From JAJFUE01 sp039683515 (lineage in GTDB: Bacteria; Sumerlaeota; Sumerlaeia; MVZB01), in the NCBI GenBank assembly GCA_039683515.1, contig JBDKRG010000004.1, positions 1 through 64,000 on the forward strand: a stretch of DNA of 64,000 nt, given 5' to 3'. Shown in pieces: positions 24,856 to 33,526 of this stretch (positions within the stretch are counted from its first letter, which is position 1; the number at the start of each line of letters is the position of its first letter). The translations under genes and the position numbers were made by a program. Below the pieces are notes generated by a model. That model was given only the letters and a program-made list of their open reading frames with translations, was not told the DNA's origin and ran no database searches.

Positions 24856-27800
24856 ATGTTGATTCAACCGATTTGCTGCGGGGCGCATGTCGCGTATTCG
24901 CCGTCAGATAACCGGGTTCGAGCCGTTTTCGTCTCGTTGATCCTGTGTTTGTGCTGCCAGTCGGCGTTTGCGGCCGCGACCGCGCGCGTCGTGACCAAAC
25001 GCCTCGGCGACGCCGCCACCTGCGACACGACCGGCACGATGCGCGACGTCGAGCTCACGCCCAACTCCCAGAACTCCAATTACGGGACCATCAACCTTTT
25101 CTATTACCGCTACCGCTACCACGACCTCGTGCGGTTCGACCTGTCGTCGATCCCGGCCGGGACGAAGGTGCGCCGGGCGGTGTACGTGCACCCGGTCATC
25201 GAGGACTACCTCGTCAGCGGGATGGCGGACGTGATGGTTCCGCTCAAGCTCGTGACCGACCCCAACGGCACCGGCGGGTGGGATGAATATACGTGCACGT
25301 GGAAAAACAAGGCTCCCGGAGTGCCGTGGGGGATCGGCGACCTCGACACGGCGCTGGCCGAGGAGATCGGCCACCTGTATTTCAAGTGCTTTTCCAACCT
25401 GCTGCAGTCCTACGTCGAGGCGGACATCACGCAGGCCGCGCAGTACTGGGTCGATTACCCCGAGCGCAACCTCGGGTTCCTGATCGAGGAGGACCCGTCG
25501 TTCAACAAGCGGCTCGGGACGCGCGAGTCGGCCGACATGTGGAAGCGGCCGTACCTGGAAATCACCTACGAGTGCGAGAACGACGAGTACTTCCCGAGCC
25601 CGGCGGGGCTGTCGGCCAAATGGTTCAGCGGGCAGACGTTCATCACCTGGCGCGACGCCGCGACCAGCGTCACCGAGACCGCCTACCGGATTTACCGCTC
25701 CACCCAGCCGATCACGACCGAGAACCTCGACGCCGCCGAGCTGGTCGACACCGTCCACCAGGGATCGTCGTGGATGGCGAACTGGGCCGACAGCTTCCAC
25801 CAGCCGGACCTTTCGCCGGCGGGGATCACGCTGCAGGACGACTCGGGGCTGTACGTTTACACGAACGAGGCCGAGGCGGGGGCGTATTACGCCGTCACGA
25901 CGGTCGTCGAGGGGAACGAGCAGCGCCGGATCGAGCCGGGCGTCAACGCCACGACCGCGCCGGTGGCCGAGAAGATCGGCCTGCCCGAGCCGTTCGTGTT
26001 CGACCCGGTGACGCACTACGCGTACACGGGCTACGTCGTGTGGCTGGGCCGGTTCAACCCGGCCGACCCGAACGACCAGTACGGGTTCAACACGCAGCGG
26101 AGCGGCCAGTTCTTCTTCTCGATCGCCAAGCCGCGCGCCTACGACGCCGAGCGGATCTACCCGGCGACGATCTACCTGCACGCGGTGGGCCATGGCTACT
26201 TCGACAGCACCGAGGGCTACGACCAGTCGCTGTATTACGACGAGGAGCGCTACGGGGGGTTCTCGATCGGCATCGCCGACTCGCAGCGGGTGGTCGCGCG
26301 CAACGGGGCCGGGACGCTGGTCGACCTCGGGCCGTATCTGGAGACCGACACGTGGGGCTACTCGTATTACTCCGGCTGGAACTCCAATTACGCGCCGTGC
26401 TACATGAGCTCGGCGGACCATCGCCGGAAGAGCTTCGAGATCGCCAGGCCGTTCACGGAAGGCAAGAGCGTCCCGTACGTCGAGAAATCGATCGTCTACG
26501 TCCTCGACTGGATGCAGAAGCGCAGCCCGTGGGCCTACCAGATCGATGCCAACCGGACCTACGCCATCGGCGGGTCGATGGGCGCCGGCGCCTCGCTCGC
26601 GCTGGCGACGCATTACCCGGGCCGGTTCGCCGCGATCAACATGATCGTGGGCCGCACGGCCGCCTACTACGACGGCTGGTACTCGCGCGCTTCGCTCAAG
26701 CAGTGGGGGCGCTTCTGGGAAAACATCCCCACCCCCGACGGGATCGGGATCTACGACTACATGGACGCCGGCAAATGCATGCTGGCCAACCCGGCCGCGG
26801 ACTGGCCGGCGGTGCGGATGATCAACGGCAAGAAGGACACGACGATCGCCTGGAAGCCCCAGCCGGCGTTCTACGCGGCGGCGCAGCAGGCGCGCGCGCC
26901 GGTGACGGCGTACTTCACGCAGATGACGCACACGACGTGGGACCCGGACGCGTCGTTCCCGGAATACCTGAACGTGTCGTACTTCGTCCGCGACATGAAA
27001 CTGCCGTACTGGGACATGTTCCACTTCGCGCTCAACAAGAGCTTCCCCGCCTTCAGCCGGTGCAGCCTCGACGACAACCCCGGCAGCGGCGCGTCCGACG
27101 ACGGGGACCTGCGCGGCGCGCTGAACCGGTTCACGGCGTGGAAATACGACTCGGTCGTCGACCAGGCGAACCATTACGAGATCGAGCTCTACCTTTACGA
27201 CAACATCACGACGGAGACGGCCACGGCGTCGGTGACGCTGCGCCGGCTCCAGAACCTTGTCCACGTCCCGGGGACCCGCTACAACTGGCGCAACGTGCGC
27301 GTCAGCGACGGGGCCCAACTGCAGAGCGGCGCCGTCGAGGCGGATCAATACGGCTTGCTGACCGTCAACGATGTCACGATCGGCAAGTCCTCGTCCAAAC
27401 TCATTCTCGAAGCCGACGACCCGGTCGTTCCGGTCGTCACTCCGACGCCCACCCCGACACCGACACCCACGCCCACGCCCACACCGACCCCGACTCCCAC
27501 CCCGGACCCGGCGGCGTCGCTCAATGAAGAAAGCACCCCGTACCTCGGGATCGCGGCGAACGTGCCCGGCCGCGTCGAGGCCGAGAACTTCAACGACGGC
27601 GACGCGGGCGTCGCGTACCACGACACCAGCAGCGGCAACGAAGGCGGCGCGGCCTACCGCGGCGGCGATGTCGACATCGCGTGGACGACCGACGAGGAAA
27701 CGGCCCTGTGCGTCGGCTGCGTCTGCGCCGGCGAGTGGTTGAAATACACGGTCAACGTGACCGAGGCCGGTCAGTACGTCGTCCGGGCGCGGGTCGCCAC

Positions 27801-29439
27801 GCCGTACGACGGGGGCTGGCTGTCGATCGCGTGCGGCGATCAGTCGACGACGGTCGGGCTGCCCAACACCGGCGACCTCGCCGCGTGGACGAGCGCGGTG
27901 TCGACGGGGACGCTGACGCTGGCGCCCGGCATGCAGACGCTCAGGCTCGGGGTCGGGCCGGGCCGGTTCGCGCTTAACTGGATCGAGGTCGTCAGCGTCA
28001 ACGAGCCCGTGATCACGCCGACGCCGACGCCGATCCCCACCCCCACGCCGGGCCAGACGGCGAACAGCGTGGTCGTGCGGCTGTACGACGGCGTCACGAC
28101 CAGCCCGTTGGTCATTGTCGAGAAGCTCGAAAATGCCCCGCAGAACCAGCAGGCCCACCTGCACATGGGGTATTCGACCGAGCCGCGGCCGGCCCAGGGC
28201 GAGTCGATCGCGATCCCCGGCAGCGGGTTCCCGCTCACGATGATCGCCTCGTACGAGACCGACCCGACGATCAACTTCGGCGGGACGGGCCTGGACCGCG
28301 GCTACATCCCGGGCTACAGCCGCTACCCGTGCGTCTCGCCCGACGGCAAGTACGCGATCTCGTATTCGACGCAGGGCGGGATCTCCCGCGTGTGGAACCT
28401 CGAGACTCTGCAGCGCGTCCGCTACCCGCAGGTCAAGATCGGCTCGAAGTATTACGACCTCGGCGAGACCAACCAGCTGCGGTGGGATTACTCGCAGCCG
28501 GACAAGCACGTCGTGGTCGGCGTGATCGCGAACGTGGGCCTGGTCTACGAGGACGTGGACAACCCGGCCGACCAGGGCCTGCTGCCCAACAGCCCGACCG
28601 ACGTGTCGAGCGACGACCACCAGGGCTCGTCGGAGCGGTTCATCTCGTTCCAGACGAAGACCTACAAGGGCCTCTACGACCTCAAGAAGCGCGACGTCAG
28701 CCCGCTCAAATGGCCGGTCGGGGCGCAGCTCAACATCCCGGACGTGTTCCAGAACTGGGCGCGCATCGAGCGCTGCCCGTCCGATTCCAACAGCGTCAAT
28801 TACTTCTTCAACCTCGACGACGACGACGTGACGACCGACAGCGTGCTGACGCTGACCGGGACGCACGGCCACGAGGCGTGGTGCTTCGACTCGAAGGGGA
28901 ACCCGTGCTGGTTCTACCAGGACAACTACATGGACGGATACATGATGTATTCGCCGGTGGAGAAGAAGACGTCGTGGGTGATCGGGCTCAACCAGCTCGG
29001 ATACCCGAACTACCACCCGACGTCGATGTGGTCGCTCAAGACGAAGGGATGGATGCTGATCTCGACCTACGACTCCGACGACTACGCGGCGCAGTGGACG
29101 GCGAACCAGTGGATCATGATCATGCTCGACGCGCCGCACGTCGTGGCCCGGGTGGGGCACAACCAGACGCTGTCGTTCATCGACGAGGAGACCAAGACGT
29201 ACTTCGCCGAGGCGCACACGTCGATCAGCCCCGACGCGAGGTATTTGTGGACGGGGACGAACCTGCACCGCACGGAGCCGGCCACCCAGCCGCTGCTGGC
29301 GCTGATGCGGATCGATCTGGGGGCGAATTATTTCGACAAGCTGAACGAAGCGGCCGCCAAGTTGATCGGCGGGACGGCGAGCAATCCCGAATTGCAGACG
29401 CCGAACGCGGCGCGGGCCGGGTGGGAGAGATACGAGTAA
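24856..29439 (+). CDS. Giant secreted esterase/CBM6/propeller-like protein with DNRLRE domain
   Basis: The 1527-residue product has a signal core near residues 18-40 (VFVSLILCLCCQSAFA). A DNRLRE/CBM96-like domain follows (about 45-235; LVRFDLSSIPAGTKVRRAVY). Next come an Fn3-like part and an alpha/beta-hydrolase domain with a likely triad of Ser574 (IGGSMGAG), Asp661 (INGKKDTTIAW) and His692 (QMTHTTW). A Thr-Pro linker (about 858-885) leads to a CBM6-like domain (VPGRVEAENFNDGD to FALNWIEVV, about 893-1048). After a second Thr-Pro linker the last ~450 residues have propeller-like repeats including CVSPDGKYAISYS and HTSISPDARYLWTG. A polysaccharide esterase bound to plant or algal glycan is likely. 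GGAG lies very close to ATG 24856, so the start is uncertain. Confidence 0.8.
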   Translation: MLIQPICCGAHVAYSPSDNRVRAVFVSLILCLCCQSAFAAATARVVTKRLGDAATCDTTGTMRDVELTPNSQNSNYGTINLFYYRYRYHDLVRFDLSSIPAGTKVRRAVYVHPVIEDYLVSGMADVMVPLKLVTDPNGTGGWDEYTCTWKNKAPGVPWGIGDLDTALAEEIGHLYFKCFSNLLQSYVEADITQAAQYWVDYPERNLGFLIEEDPSFNKRLGTRESADMWKRPYLEITYECENDEYFPSPAGLSAKWFSGQTFITWRDAATSVTETAYRIYRSTQPITTENLDAAELVDTVHQGSSWMANWADSFHQPDLSPAGITLQDDSGLYVYTNEAEAGAYYAVTTVVEGNEQRRIEPGVNATTAPVAEKIGLPEPFVFDPVTHYAYTGYVVWLGRFNPADPNDQYGFNTQRSGQFFFSIAKPRAYDAERIYPATIYLHAVGHGYFDSTEGYDQSLYYDEERYGGFSIGIADSQRVVARNGAGTLVDLGPYLETDTWGYSYYSGWNSNYAPCYMSSADHRRKSFEIARPFTEGKSVPYVEKSIVYVLDWMQKRSPWAYQIDANRTYAIGGSMGAGASLALATHYPGRFAAINMIVGRTAAYYDGWYSRASLKQWGRFWENIPTPDGIGIYDYMDAGKCMLANPAADWPAVRMINGKKDTTIAWKPQPAFYAAAQQARAPVTAYFTQMTHTTWDPDASFPEYLNVSYFVRDMKLPYWDMFHFALNKSFPAFSRCSLDDNPGSGASDDGDLRGALNRFTAWKYDSVVDQANHYEIELYLYDNITTETATASVTLRRLQNLVHVPGTRYNWRNVRVSDGAQLQSGAVEADQYGLLTVNDVTIGKSSSKLILEADDPVVPVVTPTPTPTPTPTPTPTPTPTPTPDPAASLNEESTPYLGIAANVPGRVEAENFNDGDAGVAYHDTSSGNEGGAAYRGGDVDIAWTTDEETALCVGCVCAGEWLKYTVNVTEAGQYVVRARVATPYDGGWLSIACGDQSTTVGLPNTGDLAAWTSAVSTGTLTLAPGMQTLRLGVGPGRFALNWIEVVSVNEPVITPTPTPIPTPTPGQTANSVVVRLYDGVTTSPLVIVEKLENAPQNQQAHLHMGYSTEPRPAQGESIAIPGSGFPLTMIASYETDPTINFGGTGLDRGYIPGYSRYPCVSPDGKYAISYSTQGGISRVWNLETLQRVRYPQVKIGSKYYDLGETNQLRWDYSQPDKHVVVGVIANVGLVYEDVDNPADQGLLPNSPTDVSSDDHQGSSERFISFQTKTYKGLYDLKKRDVSPLKWPVGAQLNIPDVFQNWARIERCPSDSNSVNYFFNLDDDDVTTDSVLTLTGTHGHEAWCFDSKGNPCWFYQDNYMDGYMMYSPVEKKTSWVIGLNQLGYPNYHPTSMWSLKTKGWMLISTYDSDDYAAQWTANQWIMIMLDAPHVVARVGHNQTLSFIDEETKTYFAEAHTSISPDARYLWTGTNLHRTEPATQPLLALMRIDLGANYFDKLNEAAAKLIGGTASNPELQTPNAARAGWERYE

Positions 29440-29455
29440 AAGGACCAAAAAGAAA

Positions 29456-29530
29456 GAAATTCTAATATCGAATATCTAAATTCGAAATAAATCCGAAATT
29501 CGAAGCAAATCCGAAATTCTAAATATTTTC
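29456..29530. repeat. AT-rich repeat of the AAATTCTAATATCGAA type
   Basis: This stretch is built of degenerate units like AAATTCTAATATCGAA and AAATCCGAAATTC. Related sequence lies at 51047-51110 and, inverted, at 60361-60425. It fills the gap between the convergent esterase and FemAB-like genes. No terminator hairpin is obvious in it. Confidence 0.7.
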
Positions 29531-29539
29531 CGCTCGGGT

Positions 29540-30634
29540 TCAGTCGGCGTGGGATGGGGCGGAGTCCTGCCTGGGCGGGCGGAGGCGTTTGGCGAGGGCC
29601 TGGAGGAATTCGGCCGAGGCGGCCTTGAGCGGGCTGAGGCAGAGCTTGCAATCCATCGAGGTCTGGACGCGGCCGCCGAAGCTGCGCTTGAAGTCGGCGA
29701 TGCCGCGCTGGCGCGGGTCGTCGAATTCCATCGAGCCGAGCTCGCACCAGCGGACGCCGCGCGCGCGCATGTCCTCCAGGTCGCGGCAGATGTGCAGGTT
29801 GGTCGCGCCCTTGAGCGTGCGCGGCCGCTCGTTGAACAGGAGCCAGTTGTATTCGGAGTTTTTGTTGCCGGCGCGGACGCTGGCGCAGAGGTGGCGGCCC
29901 TCGTGGCGCAGCGCGGCGACGTGGGCCAGGCCGCGCGCGACGAAGCGGTCCCAGATGATCTCGAGGGTGCGGCGCGAGTAGGCGTCGGCGGCCTCCTCGG
30001 CAAAGGTCTGCCGGTTGAGCTCCTCGAATGCCAGCCACTGGTCGCGGTCGGTGACGGCGACCCATTCGGCGCCGGCGGCGAGGGCCTTGCGCATGCTGTT
30101 GCGGCAGTGCTTGTCGAAGCTCGCGCACATGTCGCCGTCGGCCGCGGCGAGATCCTTGAGCATGGTCAGGTTCGGGATGTCCACGAAGCCGAATTCGCGC
30201 AGCGGGCTGAACTCGTAGAAATCGAAGACGCGCTCGGCGCCGATGAAATGCGGGAAACCGACGCGGATTTCGTCGACGCCGCGCGCGGCGGCCTCGGCCC
30301 GGGCCCACGCGGCCCACGCGCGCCAGAAATCGCGGCGGGTCTTGGGGGGCATTTGGGCGTCGGCGAGCGGGGCGGCGCGCAGGCTGGTGCCGGTCACGAG
30401 GGCCTTGAACTTGAAAAGGCGCGCCCGCGCGTAGGAGACGAAAAACAGGGGGGTGACGCCGACGACGGCGCCGCGCTCGTCGAGGATCAGGTGCGAGAAC
30501 GACTCGTGGCCGAGCGACCGCTCGAAGTCGATGCAGGCCGAATCGTGGCCGACCCAGGCGTGCGGATTGGCGGCGACAAAGGCGTCCCAGGCGGGCCGCC
30601 GCGTTTCGTCGAAGGGAATGAACTTGAAATCCAT
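29540..30634 (-). CDS. FemAB/BioF2-like GNAT acyltransferase
   Basis: The 364-residue soluble product matches the FemAB-like double-GNAT pattern often linked to exopolysaccharide or exosortase loci. It has an N-terminal lead with a VGHDSACIDFERSLGHE segment and LILDERGAVVGVTPLFFV. In the middle is the characteristic KHCRNSMRKALAAGAEW, and later a GATNLHICRDLEDMRARGVR stretch with LGSMEFDDPRQRGIADFKRS. Such enzymes transfer acyl or aminoacyl groups, but the substrate is unknown. ATG 30634 was chosen over the in-frame GTG at 30643 because no ribosome-binding site supports the latter. It stands alone and is convergent with the esterase gene. Confidence 0.78.
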   Translation of the reverse strand: MDFKFIPFDETRRPAWDAFVAANPHAWVGHDSACIDFERSLGHESFSHLILDERGAVVGVTPLFFVSYARARLFKFKALVTGTSLRAAPLADAQMPPKTRRDFWRAWAAWARAEAAARGVDEIRVGFPHFIGAERVFDFYEFSPLREFGFVDIPNLTMLKDLAAADGDMCASFDKHCRNSMRKALAAGAEWVAVTDRDQWLAFEELNRQTFAEEAADAYSRRTLEIIWDRFVARGLAHVAALRHEGRHLCASVRAGNKNSEYNWLLFNERPRTLKGATNLHICRDLEDMRARGVRWCELGSMEFDDPRQRGIADFKRSFGGRVQTSMDCKLCLSPLKAASAEFLQALAKRLRPPRQDSAPSHAD

Positions 30635-30858
30635 ATTCACCACGCGGTTGACGTAAAATCAACGAGATGATATCGGTTTTGTTGCCGGCTGGGAAGGAAA
30701 AGTAGGCCGCTTGGGTTCGTTGCGGCGCCGAATCGACGATTCTTTCCGGCATCGGTCCGCGGTCACGATGACGAGCACGGGCGGGAAACCCCGCCTGGGA
30801 ACGTTTCGTGTCCGGAAAAACGGCCGAGCCACCGGCGAATGCTCATTGCGGGAAAAAC

Positions 30859-31419
30859 ATGACCCACAACCCGACCACTGATTCGCTCCACGTCGGCCCG
30901 TGCCGATTAAACCATTGGCCCGAATTGGCCCGCATGATCCAGGCCGAAATGAACATGGACGCCGACAGCGTCAGCTATTATCTGCGCCACAACGTGGCCA
31001 CCACGGGCGTTGCGTGCCTCGGCCACAAGCCGGTCGGCTGCTACGTCTATTATCCGATCAAGCTGCCCGGCGTCGCCTGGCTTGGCATCATCGTCGTCGA
31101 TTCGGCCCACCAGGGGCGCGGCATCGGCAGGCGGCTCCTGCGCGATCTCGAGCGCCGCGCCGCCATCAACGGCTTCGAGCGCATCGAGATGAGCGTCAAG
31201 CCCGACAACACCGGCGCGCAGCGTTTCTACGAGCGTGAAGGTTACAGCCGCATCGACCGGCCCGGCGAGGTTTTCACCTACGCCAAGCCGCTCCACCCCG
31301 GCCGCTTGCGTCCCAGCCTGGTCGATTCAGCCCTTTACCGGGCTTTTTCGAAGTTCCTGGCCAATACTCACTACCGCATCCTGTACCATTACTTCCTGAA
31401 ACGTGCCCAAACCCGCTGA
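30859..31419 (+). CDS. GNAT family N-acetyltransferase
   Basis: The 186-residue product has the GNAT core. Strand beta-4 and the acetyl-CoA loop read AWLGIIVVDSAHQGRGIGRR, followed by the helix LLRDLERRAAINGFE and the beta-5 region MSVKPDNTGAQRFYEREGYS. The C-terminal ~45 residues (RAFSKFLANTHYRILYHYFL) are basic and aromatic and not part of the usual fold. ATG 30859 follows GCGGGAAAAAC. A GTG at 30808 would add 17 residues without homology-like pattern. The acceptor, an amine of a small molecule or protein, cannot be deduced. It sits between unrelated genes. Confidence 0.85.
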   Translation: MTHNPTTDSLHVGPCRLNHWPELARMIQAEMNMDADSVSYYLRHNVATTGVACLGHKPVGCYVYYPIKLPGVAWLGIIVVDSAHQGRGIGRRLLRDLERRAAINGFERIEMSVKPDNTGAQRFYEREGYSRIDRPGEVFTYAKPLHPGRLRPSLVDSALYRAFSKFLANTHYRILYHYFLKRAQTR

Positions 31420-31522
31420 GCGGCCGTCAAAATAGCCCGGCTTTCATCCTTCCGAATCGCCGCGGCAAGGATTATAAGGGAACGGGCCGGACGGCCGGAT
31501 TTTTTTGAGCGAGGCACTACGG

Positions 31523-32410
31523 ATGGAATCGACGACTTCATGGCCGCACTGGATTTTCGCGCTGCCGCGCGAGGCCGACGACGAGCAGGTGGCGTGCGTC
31601 ATGCAGGCGGCGGCCGACGCCGGGGCGCTCGGGGGGCATGTCGATTCGGGCAGGCTGCTGGTCTACCTGCCGCGCGAGCAGGGGGCGGGGATCGAGACGA
31701 TCCGCGCCGCGGTCGAGCGCGAAATGCAGCGGCTCGGGTGGCCGGCGGCCGACTGGACGCTCCACGCGCTCGAGGACGCGCCGTGGGCGACGGCGTGGAA
31801 GGCGACGTTCGTCCCGCTGCCGATCGGCCGGCGCATCCTGATCCGGCCCGAGTGGGAGATGGACCAGCCGACGCCGGCGGAGTGGGCCGACCGGCTCACG
31901 ATCTGGATCCGGCCGGGACTGGGATTCGGCACGGGGCGGCACGAAACGACCCGGCTGGCGCTGGAGCGGCTCGAGGAGGAGCTTCGGCCCGGGATGGACG
32001 TCCTCGATTTCGGCGCGGGCAACGCGATCCTGTCGATGGCGGCCGCCCGGATGGGCGCGCGGCGGGTCCTCGCGATCGAAAACGACCCGCAGGCGATCCC
32101 GAACGCGGGCGAAAACATCGAGCTGAACGGTTTGGGCGGGCAGGTCGAGCTGCGCCTGGCGGGGACGCCGCCCCCTCCGGCCGACGGCAGGTTCGACATG
32201 GTGGTCTGCAACGTCATCCCGAAGCAGGCCGGGCCGCACCTGAAGGGGCTGGCGGCGCTGCTGCGGGACAGAAAATCTTTGTTCATCTACTCGGGGTTTT
32301 TGACCGATGAGAAGGAAGAGATAGAAGGGGCCTTGCGCGATGTCGGGCTCAGCCCGCGCCGTTTCACGGCCGAGGCTGAGTGGGGTTCCTGGGTTGCCGC
32401 TCTCGAATGA
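31523..32410 (+). CDS. prmA: Ribosomal protein L11 methyltransferase PrmA
   Basis: PrmA trimethylates lysines and the N-terminus of ribosomal protein L11 using S-adenosylmethionine. The 295-residue product has the N-terminal substrate-binding domain, then WATAWKATFVPLPIGRRILI, the family-specific IRPGLGFGTGRHETTRLALE and the SAM-binding VLDFGAGNAILSMAAARMGA. A short motif VVCNVIPKQ stands where most PrmA proteins have ANI. The ATG at 31523 was chosen because GAGG lies eight bases upstream. A TTG at 31505 is possible. It is 55 bases upstream of the J-domain gene, in the same direction, so the two may form one transcript. Confidence 0.9.
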   Translation: MESTTSWPHWIFALPREADDEQVACVMQAAADAGALGGHVDSGRLLVYLPREQGAGIETIRAAVEREMQRLGWPAADWTLHALEDAPWATAWKATFVPLPIGRRILIRPEWEMDQPTPAEWADRLTIWIRPGLGFGTGRHETTRLALERLEEELRPGMDVLDFGAGNAILSMAAARMGARRVLAIENDPQAIPNAGENIELNGLGGQVELRLAGTPPPPADGRFDMVVCNVIPKQAGPHLKGLAALLRDRKSLFIYSGFLTDEKEEIEGALRDVGLSPRRFTAEAEWGSWVAALE

Positions 32411-32465
32411 GTGGACGATGTCGCGAGTCTGGCCCCTGGTTTGAAGTCAGGATAGAGCAATACCG

Positions 32466-33287
32466 ATGGCGCAGACTACGACAACAGCACAGACGAATTA
32501 CTACGAAATCCTCGAGATTCCGTCCGACGCGGATGAACGCGAAATCAAGCGGGCGTATTACCGGCTTGCGCGCGAGCAGCACCCCGACAAGGCGGCCTCG
32601 CCCGAGGAACTCCGCCAGTTCGAGGAACGCTTCGCGCAGGTTTCCGCCGCGTACAACACCTTGAAGGACCCCGCCAAGCGCGAGGCCTACGACGCCAGGC
32701 TCAAGAGCGAGTCGGCGCAGAAGGCGGCGGCGCCGCGCAAGCCCGCGACGGCGGCGGTGCTGACGGCCGCGCGCACGGCCTCGACGGGCGATCCGGCCCG
32801 GCGCGACGGAACGCAGCGCTCGCCGCAGCTGGGGATTACGCCCGAGAAGACGCTCATCGCGCAGAAGGCCTACGCCAAGGGAATGCAGCTCTTCAACGAG
32901 GGGAATTTCCTGAAGGCGATCGACTTCTTCGAGGCGGCGATCCAGAACAACGACTCCGAGGCCAATTATCACGCCAGGCTGGCGATGTCGCTCATCGAGG
33001 CCCGAAAATCGGCCACGCGGGCGCTGGACGCGGCCCAGAAGGCAATCGACCTCGACCCGTACAACCTCGAACACAAATTCAGTCTGGCGTATATCTTCGA
33101 GTGCATCGGCAGCAAGTCCAACGCGCGTAAGACGTACGAGGACATCCTGCGCTGGGACGCCGGCAACCAGAGGGCGCAGTCGGGGATCGTCATGCTCAAC
33201 AAGCGGAAGTCGATCTTCTCGGCCGCCGGCCAGGCCGGGCTCAAGGAACAGTTCCAGAAGATTATGAACCGGTTCAGGAAACGGTAA
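32466..33287 (+). CDS. J-domain (DnaJ-like) protein with TPR region
   Basis: The 273-residue product starts with a J domain (about residues 11-80). It contains NYYEILEIPSDADEREIKRA and the HPD motif in LAREQHPDKAAS, which stimulates the ATPase of an Hsp70 partner. A Lys/Ala/Thr-rich linker follows, and from about residue 130 there are TPR-like helix pairs such as AYAKGMQLFNEGNFLKAIDF and AARKAIDL-like units. There is no zinc-finger or C-terminal DnaJ domain, so it is a type III J protein, probably targeting DnaK to particular clients. The final 30 residues are basic. An intrinsic terminator follows 30 bases after the stop. Confidence 0.88.
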   Translation: MAQTTTTAQTNYYEILEIPSDADEREIKRAYYRLAREQHPDKAASPEELRQFEERFAQVSAAYNTLKDPAKREAYDARLKSESAQKAAAPRKPATAAVLTAARTASTGDPARRDGTQRSPQLGITPEKTLIAQKAYAKGMQLFNEGNFLKAIDFFEAAIQNNDSEANYHARLAMSLIEARKSATRALDAAQKAIDLDPYNLEHKFSLAYIFECIGSKSNARKTYEDILRWDAGNQRAQSGIVMLNKRKSIFSAAGQAGLKEQFQKIMNRFRKR

Positions 33288-33316
33288 CGAAACAAACAGG
33301 CGATGCGAGTTTGCAG

Positions 33317-33347
33317 GGTCGGCGTTGGGCGCCGGCCTTGTTTTTTT
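33317..33347 (+). terminator. Intrinsic terminator after the J-domain gene
   Basis: GGTCGGCG (33317-33324) pairs with CGCCGGCC (33330-33337) with one G-U pair. A TTG and a run of seven T follow. It is correctly placed 29 bases after the stop codon. Confidence 0.88.
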
Positions 33348-33420
33348 GGGGGGAAAGGACCTAAGGGACGAAAGGGACCCAAGGGGGGCGGTGGGCGGCG
33401 GGCGGGGGATGGGCGATGAC

Positions 33421-33498
<78 letters not shown>

Positions 33499-33526
33499 CT
33501 TCCAACATCTTATCGCGACACGAATA

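Noticed and set aside
27430..27510. A CRISPR-like or tandem DNA repeat
   Set aside because: It is the Thr-Pro linker coding region of the esterase gene. Units are 6-12 bases without spacers.
24904..29448. A 1514-residue open frame on the minus strand
   Set aside because: It is the antisense shadow of the esterase/CBM6 gene, with Arg/Val/Asp-rich low-information sequence and no signal peptide.
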